This document shows, piece by piece, positions 52,055 through 56,756 of a DNA stretch of 56,756 nucleotides. The position numbers were made by a program, and so were the translations under genes. The stretch's first letter is position 1, and every line of letters starts with the position of its first letter. The DNA is taken from NCBI RefSeq assembly GCF_000717335.1, contig NZ_JNYZ01000046.1, forward strand, positions 1 through 56,756, in the 5' to 3' direction. The notes beneath the pieces are model-generated. The model was given only the letters and a program-made list of their open reading frames with translations, searched no databases and had not been told where the DNA came from. This DNA comes from Amycolatopsis jejuensis (GTDB lineage Bacteria > Actinomycetota > Actinomycetes > Mycobacteriales > Pseudonocardiaceae).

Positions 52055-52965
52055 GACGTCTCGTACCCCCTGCTCCGGCTCGTGGCCACGCGGACGATCC
52101 CGACCACGAGCAGCGTGATGACAAGCAGGATCACCGCGATCGCACCCGCCCGGCCGAACGCGGCGACGCGGTCGAACTGCAGGATCATCAGCTGCGACAC
52201 CATGGCCTGCTGCGGCGAGCCCAGCAGCGCCGGGGTGATGAAGAAACCGAGGCCCAGCACGAAAACCAGCACCGATCCGGCGAAGACGCCCGGTACCGAC
52301 AGCGGCACGTAGACCTGCCAGAACGCCTTGAACGGGGACGCGCCGAGGCTTTCCGCCGCCAGCACCAGCCGCCGGTCGATGCCGCGGAGCACCGTGTACA
52401 GCGGCAGCACCATGTACGGGAACAGCACGTGCGTCATGCCGATCACCACCGCCGTGGTACTGCCGAGGAACGACTGCCGCGGGAGCCCGAGGAACCCGAG
52501 CACCTCGTTGATCAGCCCGTTCTTCTGCAGCAGGACGATCCAGGCGAAGTTGCGCAGCAGGATTCCGGCGAACATCGAGATCAGCACGGCCGCGGTCAGC
52601 AGCGTGCGGACGGTCGGCGACACCAGCGTCATCGTGTACGCGAAGGGGAACGCCAGCAGCAGCGCCACCGCCGTGCAGAGGAGCGCGGTGGTCAGCGTGC
52701 GGACGAGGATCGTGACGTTCGCGTCGGTCTCGAAGAACCAGATGAAGTTGTCCAGGCCACCGAGCTGCGGCGGCCGGAACTGGGTGAACGACCGGAGCAG
52801 CATCGTCACCGTCGGGTAGACGAAGAAGACGAGCAGCAGCGCGAGCAGCGGGACCATCAGCGGCCAGAACCGCCGCCGTCCGCGCAGCCGTCCCGCTTTG
52901 CGTGGCCCGGGCGGCGCGTTCACCGGGTCCGCCGTGCCCGGTTCATCGTGGATCACAGTGGTCAC
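52051..52965 (-). CDS. ABC transporter permease (PotB-like)
   Basis: 304-residue six-span permease. A ~30-residue Arg-rich cytoplasmic leader precedes TM1; the EAA loop is RRLVLAAESLGASPFKAFWQ. GTG 52965 starts 6 nt after the binding-protein stop. Partner of the permease at 51230. Confidence 0.92.
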   Translation of the reverse strand: MTTVIHDEPGTADPVNAPPGPRKAGRLRGRRRFWPLMVPLLALLLVFFVYPTVTMLLRSFTQFRPPQLGGLDNFIWFFETDANVTILVRTLTTALLCTAVALLLAFPFAYTMTLVSPTVRTLLTAAVLISMFAGILLRNFAWIVLLQKNGLINEVLGFLGLPRQSFLGSTTAVVIGMTHVLFPYMVLPLYTVLRGIDRRLVLAAESLGASPFKAFWQVYVPLSVPGVFAGSVLVFVLGLGFFITPALLGSPQQAMVSQLMILQFDRVAAFGRAGAIAVILLVITLLVVGIVRVATSRSRGYETS

Positions 52966-52971
52966 GTCGCA

Positions 52972-54015
52972 TCATCCCGAAACGAAGCCGGTCCACGCCG
53001 TGGTCACGGCGTCCTGGTTTTGTGCCCACCACTTCTGGTCCTGGTACCGCAGCGAGCCGGAATGCGCCGGATTGTCCGGGAAGAACGGCTCGACCTCGGC
53101 GGCCAGCTTCGGCGGGGTACCCGAGGTGAGCACGCCGTACGGGAGCACTTTGGACAGTGCCGCCTGCGTGTCCGGCTTGGCGAGGTAGCCGAGGAAAGTC
53201 TTGCCCAGCGCGGCGTTCGGCGCTCCCTTGACCAGGAGTGCGTTGTCGTACAACGTGATTGCGTCGGTCCAGGCGACCTTCACCGCCGGGTTGAGCTTGG
53301 CGGCGTCGTAAGCACGGCCGTTCGGCAGCAGGGCCAGGTCCAGGTTGCCGGACACGAGACCGTCCTGCAGTTCGGCGTACGAGCTCTTGAAGACCAGGTC
53401 TCCCTTGATGCTGCCGAGCTTCGCGATGGCCTTCCGGTAGTCGAGGGGGTACAGCGCATCCGGTGCGACCCCGTCGCCGAGCAGAGCTGCCTCGAGGACG
53501 CCGTCGACCGGCTTGTCGCTCACGCCGCGTTTGCCCGGGAAATCCTTGGCGTTGACCAGATCCCCGACCGACACCGGCGGTTTCGGGTACTTGTTCGAGT
53601 TGTACGCGAGCACGAACGAGAACTTGACGACCGGCACGCCGCATTCGTTGGTGACGAACTTCGGCTCGATCGCGCTGCGGTCGACGTCGGGGATCTTCTC
53701 GTACAGGGTCCCGCATCCGGAATCGGCCTGGAACTGCGCGTCCTCCACCACGTCCCACTGCACACTGCCGCTCTGGACCTGCGTCTGGAGCGCGGCGACC
53801 CCGCTGTTCGCGGTCTGGTTCACGGTGACGCCGTGCGCGGCGCCGAACGGGGTGAACCATGCTTTCGCCTGGCTGTCCTGCAGGGCGCCACCGAATCCGG
53901 CGAAGGTGAACGACTTACCACCGGAGTCCGCGGCACCGCCGGACCCGCCGCACGCGGAGGTCACCAGCATGACCGTCGTGGCAGCGGCCGCCACGCCCAT
54001 CCACCGTGGGTTCAT
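52972..54015 (-). CDS. Extracellular solute-binding lipoprotein (PotD/AfuA-like)
   Basis: 347-residue binding protein with a Sec-type lipoprotein signal: short basic N-terminus, hydrophobic core and C22 in VTSACGG. A Gly-rich linker follows, then the same opening strand as the other binding protein in this window (FTFAGFGGALQDSQAKAWF), so both importers are of one family though diverged. An operator-like palindrome (54032-54047) lies just upstream. First gene of the run: binding protein, two permeases, dehydrogenase, M24 peptidase. The ATPase gene is upstream and probably a separate transcript or read-through. Confidence 0.92.
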   Translation of the reverse strand: MNPRWMGVAAAATTVMLVTSACGGSGGAADSGGKSFTFAGFGGALQDSQAKAWFTPFGAAHGVTVNQTANSGVAALQTQVQSGSVQWDVVEDAQFQADSGCGTLYEKIPDVDRSAIEPKFVTNECGVPVVKFSFVLAYNSNKYPKPPVSVGDLVNAKDFPGKRGVSDKPVDGVLEAALLGDGVAPDALYPLDYRKAIAKLGSIKGDLVFKSSYAELQDGLVSGNLDLALLPNGRAYDAAKLNPAVKVAWTDAITLYDNALLVKGAPNAALGKTFLGYLAKPDTQAALSKVLPYGVLTSGTPPKLAAEVEPFFPDNPAHSGSLRYQDQKWWAQNQDAVTTAWTGFVSG

Positions 54016-54031
54016 GTCTACTCCTCAGTCT

Positions 54032-54047
54032 GCAGAATCGTTTTTTC
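54032..54047. promoter_or_regulatory. LacI-type operator, site 2
   Basis: GCAGAATCGTTTTTTC matches the GCAnAAnCGnTTnTGC consensus at all fixed positions but one. It is 17 nt upstream of the binding-protein ATG and touches the stop codon of the ATPase gene (54046-54048). Confidence 0.6.
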
Positions 54048-55161
54048 AAGCGGCGAAAGCACGGGCCACGCCGAGGTGGCTGTGCGGCGGTACGACGAGG
54101 GCGTCCTGTTCGTCGAAGGTGAGGTCCACGGTGGATCCGGCGGCGGGCACGTCCGCCGTCCCGGCGGCGAGGGCCACGCTCCAGGTGACACCGGCGTCCA
54201 GGTCGACCACCAGCTTGCTGCTCGCCCCCAGGTACACGACGTCCCGGACGCGGCCGCTCAGCACGTTCGCGCCACGCGGACGTCCGGCGGGGACGAGACG
54301 GGTGCGCTCCGGCCGCACGACGAGGGTCGCCGCGGAGCCGTCGGATACGTCCGACGTCCGTCCGCAGAGGACGGCCGCGCTAGTCGAGACCGTGGTACCG
54401 CCGCCCTGGTGCCGGGCGGTGCCGTCGGCGAGGTTGGACTGCCCGAGGAAGCTCGCGACGAACCTCGACGACGGGCGTTCGTACAGGTCCGTCGCGCTGC
54501 CGAGCTGCTCGATCCGGCCCCCGTGGAACACCGCGATGCGGTCGGACATGACCAGGGCTTCCTCCTGGTCATGGGTGACGTACAGCATCGTGATGCCCAG
54601 GTCGCGGTGCAGTTGCTTGAAACCGAGCTGGAGGGTTTCGCGGAGCTTCTTGTCGAGCGCGCCCAGCGGTTCGTCCATCAGCAGCAGCCGCGGCCGGAAC
54701 ACCGTGGCCCTGGCCACCGCAACGCGTTGCTGCTGACCACCGGACAGCTCGCGCGGCAGCCGGGTGGCGTACTGCGTGAGCTCTACCCGCTCCAGCGCCT
54801 CGCCGACCTCGCGGGCGACGTCGGCCTTCGGCATCTTCCGGCGGCGCAGCGGGTACGCGATGTTGTCGGCCACCGACAGGTGCGGAAACAGTGCGTAGTG
54901 CTGGAAAACCATGCCGATCCCGCGCCGGTGCGGCGGGAGCCGGGTGATCGGCGCGCCGTCCAGCCGGATCTCGCCGACGGTCGGCTCGGCGAACCCGGCG
55001 ACCATGTTGAGGGTGGTGGTCTTGCCCGACCCGCTCGGGCCGAGCAGCGTGAGAAACTCGCCGGGCTGCACATGCAGGTCGAGTGCATCCACCGCGGGTG
55101 GCGCGGTGCCGAATCGTTTCGTCACACCGGCGAGCTCGACGCTCGCGCCTGAGGTTGTCAT
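54046..55161 (-). CDS. ABC transporter ATP-binding protein (PotA-like)
   Basis: 371-residue ATPase. Walker A GPSGSGKTTT, Q-loop VFQHYALFPHLSV, signature LSGGQQQRVAVARA, Walker B LLMDEPLGALD and H-loop YVTHDQEEAL are intact. The C-terminal TOBE-type domain contains LVVRPERTRLV and VYLGASSKLVV. AAAGGGA precedes ATG 55161. It is 23 nt downstream of the aminotransferase gene and so probably in its transcript. It energises the importer encoded just downstream. Confidence 0.95.
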   Translation of the reverse strand: MTTSGASVELAGVTKRFGTAPPAVDALDLHVQPGEFLTLLGPSGSGKTTTLNMVAGFAEPTVGEIRLDGAPITRLPPHRRGIGMVFQHYALFPHLSVADNIAYPLRRRKMPKADVAREVGEALERVELTQYATRLPRELSGGQQQRVAVARATVFRPRLLLMDEPLGALDKKLRETLQLGFKQLHRDLGITMLYVTHDQEEALVMSDRIAVFHGGRIEQLGSATDLYERPSSRFVASFLGQSNLADGTARHQGGGTTVSTSAAVLCGRTSDVSDGSAATLVVRPERTRLVPAGRPRGANVLSGRVRDVVYLGASSKLVVDLDAGVTWSVALAAGTADVPAAGSTVDLTFDEQDALVVPPHSHLGVARAFAA

Positions 55162-55184
55162 CGAGGGTCCCTTTCGGACAGTGG

Positions 55185-56444
55185 TCAGGACGCCTTCCGC
55201 ACCACGGCAACCGCTTCGTTCAACGCAGCCACCGCGTGGTCGACGACCTCCTCGGTCATCGGGATGGAGAGCGCCGCGACGCCGTGCTTGGCGATGAGCA
55301 CCCCGCGTTCGTAGGCGGCCCACCAGAGCCGCCGCTGGGATTCGACGACCGCGCCCGGGCCGGCGAGACCGAGCGGGAAGAGCCGGGTGAGCGATCCTTG
55401 TCCGCGCGGTTCCCAGCCGTGTTTCGCGAAAGTGCTGGTCAGGCCGCCGCGGAAGCGCTCGCCAAGCCTGCCGAGACGGGTGATTTCGCGTTCGTCGAGC
55501 AGATCCAGTACCGCGCTGCCGGCCGCCATGGTGACCGGGTTGGCGGAGAACGTGCCGCCGCCTTCGAGCCCTGACGGGCTGAAGACGTCGAGCGCCGACA
55601 TCCAGCGCGCGGCCCCGACGACCGCGCCGACCGGCAGCCCGCCGCCGATCATCTTGCCCAGCGCGACCATTGCCGCAGGCACCCGGCGGGCAGCGGTCAG
55701 GCCACCGAGGCCGAGCCGGAAGCTGATCACCTCGTCGACGATCAGCGCCGCGTCGCCTTCCCAGGCGAGGCTGGCCGCCACCTGCACGAACTCGTCCGAC
55801 GGCGGCGTCATCCCGACCCGGTTGGGCAGCAGGTCGAGCACGATCGCGGCGACCCCTTGCCGGGCGGCCTCGCGCAACGCTCCGACGTCGTCGAACGGGA
55901 CGACCAGGGTGTCCGCCAGCGTGGCTTTCGGGACCCCGCGCTCGGCCCGCGGCCCGCCGGTGGGAAGCACCGCGTCGTTCCACCCGTGGTAGGACCCGCG
56001 GACGACCACGATCCGGTCCCGCCCGGTGACCGCCCGCGCGACGCGCACCGCGAGCATGGTGGCCTCGGTGCCCGAGTTGACGTACCGGACCTGGTCGAGA
56101 CCGGGAAAGCGGGCGAGAAGCCGCTCGGCGTGGCCGATCTCGTACCGGTTGGACATCCCGAAGGAAAGCCCGCCGGCCGCGGCCTCGGTGACCGCGCTGA
56201 GCACGGCGGGATGCGCGTTGCCGGCGATGTTGGACGTGAAATTGCCATTGAGGTCGAGCACGCTGCGCCCGTCCTCGTCGACGATCCGGCACCCCTCGCC
56301 ACGGGCGGCCATCGGCGCCCATGGCGCCACCGCCATCAGCCCGCGCCCGTACCCACCGGGCAGGAGGGAATACCCGGTGGGCCCGAGGAACTGCTCGGTG
56401 AGCGGCGGGTGCGCGGCCGGATCGATGCTCTCGCGGACAGTCAT
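55185..56444 (-). CDS. Class-III aminotransferase, glutamate-1-semialdehyde aminomutase-like
   Basis: 419-residue PLP enzyme of fold type I. SGTEATMLAVRVAR binds the phosphate, D237 in LIVDEVISFRLG pairs with the pyridine nitrogen, and K264 in ALGKMIGGGLPVGAV is the Schiff-base lysine. Sequence is closest in style to glutamate-1-semialdehyde 2,1-aminomutase, but the operon is catabolic, so it is more likely a transaminase for an omega- or beta-amino compound than HemL. ATG 56444 is 20 nt from operator site 3. It begins the transcript that continues into the ABC ATPase. Confidence 0.9.
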   Translation of the reverse strand: MTVRESIDPAAHPPLTEQFLGPTGYSLLPGGYGRGLMAVAPWAPMAARGEGCRIVDEDGRSVLDLNGNFTSNIAGNAHPAVLSAVTEAAAGGLSFGMSNRYEIGHAERLLARFPGLDQVRYVNSGTEATMLAVRVARAVTGRDRIVVVRGSYHGWNDAVLPTGGPRAERGVPKATLADTLVVPFDDVGALREAARQGVAAIVLDLLPNRVGMTPPSDEFVQVAASLAWEGDAALIVDEVISFRLGLGGLTAARRVPAAMVALGKMIGGGLPVGAVVGAARWMSALDVFSPSGLEGGGTFSANPVTMAAGSAVLDLLDEREITRLGRLGERFRGGLTSTFAKHGWEPRGQGSLTRLFPLGLAGPGAVVESQRRLWWAAYERGVLIAKHGVAALSIPMTEEVVDHAVAALNEAVAVVRKAS

Positions 56445-56464
56445 GGACCAACTCCAGATGCAGT

Positions 56465-56480
56465 GAAGAATCGTTACTGC
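56465..56480. promoter_or_regulatory. LacI-type operator, site 3
   Basis: GAAGAATCGTTACTGC shares the AGAATCGTT core with site 2 and the TGC end with site 1; it fits GCAnAAnCGnTTnTGC at all but two fixed positions. It is just upstream of the aminotransferase ATG at 56444. Confidence 0.55.
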
Positions 56481-56713
56481 AGATTAGGTGACGGCGGCCA
56501 CTGGGGCAAGGGTGGAGCCGGAGAGGCCGGGGTCAGGCGGCGGAGCGGACACGAGGGCGGCGCGCGGGAGCGAGGCGGCGCGCAGGAGCGGGGCAGCGCG
56601 CGAGCGCGGGGCGAGGGCGGAGTGGGCGGGGGCGGTGCGAGGAGGGGCGATGCAGGGAGGGGAGGGGCACGGATGGCGACTGGATTGCGTGCGAGCGCGG
56701 AGCGGCTGCGGGG
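56481..56713. other. G-rich contig-end sequence without a gene
   Basis: 233 nt strongly biased to G and purines on the plus strand with no believable coding frame. The bias and its position beside adapter suggest low-quality read-end sequence rather than biology, although a real upstream region of the aminotransferase gene must begin here. Confidence 0.5.
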
Positions 56714-56756
56714 CTGTCTCTTATACACATCTGACGCTGCCGACGAGCGAACTAGT
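56714..56756. other. Illumina Nextera adapter contamination
   Basis: CTGTCTCTTATACACATCT (56714-56732), the transposase mosaic end, is followed by GACGCTGCCGACGA (56733-56746), the rest of the Nextera read-2 adapter. The last ten bases would be an 8-nt index plus GT of the next adapter part. This is not genomic DNA and should be trimmed. Confidence 0.97.

Noticed and set aside
52429..55152. A 907-codon open frame on the plus strand
   Set aside because: Antisense to the ABC transporter genes, which have complete family motifs on the minus strand.
55185..56444. hemL for haem biosynthesis
   Set aside because: The gene is in a catabolic operon with an importer and a LacI-type operator and has no other haem genes nearby.
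56714..56732. Tn5/IS50 mosaic end as sign of a transposon
   Set aside because: It is followed by the Nextera read-2 adapter and the end of the contig, so it comes from library preparation.

Overview
The window is about 56.8 kb of very GC-rich DNA with strong G/C bias at codon third positions, dense genes, many GTG starts and frequent ATGA/GTGA/TGATG overlaps. Twin-arginine lipoproteins, a CtpE-like P-type ATPase, a DUF222 gene and actinobacterial regulator types point to an actinomycete. The intergenic repeats resemble ones I associate with Amycolatopsis (Pseudonocardiaceae), but the genus is an inference. The last 43 bases are Illumina Nextera adapter, so the right edge is the end of an assembled contig.

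Layout. (1) 1-8021: a cut DUF222/HNH-type gene; an operon of MFS exporter, serine hydrolase and M19 dipeptidase divergent from a TetR regulator; an eroded, frameshifted locus; a CtpE-like cation ATPase. (2) 8244-34341: a large catabolic region. Leftward run a: two M20-family proteins, flavin monooxygenase, carboxymuconolactone-decarboxylase-like protein and enoyl-CoA hydratase. Leftward run b: aldehyde dehydrogenase, ThDP enzyme, urocanate hydratase (hutU), CoA-transferase and SGNH hydrolase. A PucR-type regulator lies beside them. Rightward: a polyamine-type ABC importer, enoyl-CoA hydratase, ADP-forming acyl-CoA synthetase, acyl-CoA dehydrogenase, a Tat lipoprotein binding protein and a dienoyl-CoA-reductase-like SDR. 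Leftward again: hutI with CMD, metallo-beta-lactamase-fold and EthD-like genes. No hutH is present. (3) 34443-36302: cobalamin riboswitch, cbtB, cbtA and a FhuF-like 2Fe-2S protein. (4) 36382-39656: GMC oxidoreductase and aldehyde dehydrogenase behind a KstR-like box. (5) 39664-44708: repeats, a Tat-exported glutaminase-A-like enzyme with a ricin-type lectin tail, and a gamma-glutamyltransferase. (6) 44774-56480: a LysR gene and a second catabolic system (amidase, FAH-family enzyme, LacI regulator, M24 peptidase, Ldh2-type dehydrogenase, ABC importer, class-III aminotransferase).

How the parts fit. Region 2 looks like uptake plus CoA-dependent breakdown of a compound that enters the histidine route at or before urocanate: hutU and hutI are embedded with CoA-activation and beta-oxidation genes. 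A 33-nt element (25/33 identical) sits about 79 nt upstream of the first gene of both runs a and b and contains a half-site resembling the published PucR box, which would make them one regulon. Region 6 is tied together by three copies of a 16-nt palindrome (GCAnAAnCGnTTnTGC) upstream of the amidase, the binding protein and the aminotransferase, probably the operator of the LacI regulator encoded there. Substrates of both systems are unknown from sequence alone.

All calls were made by eye from sequence and remembered family motifs. No database search, folding or codon statistics were run.
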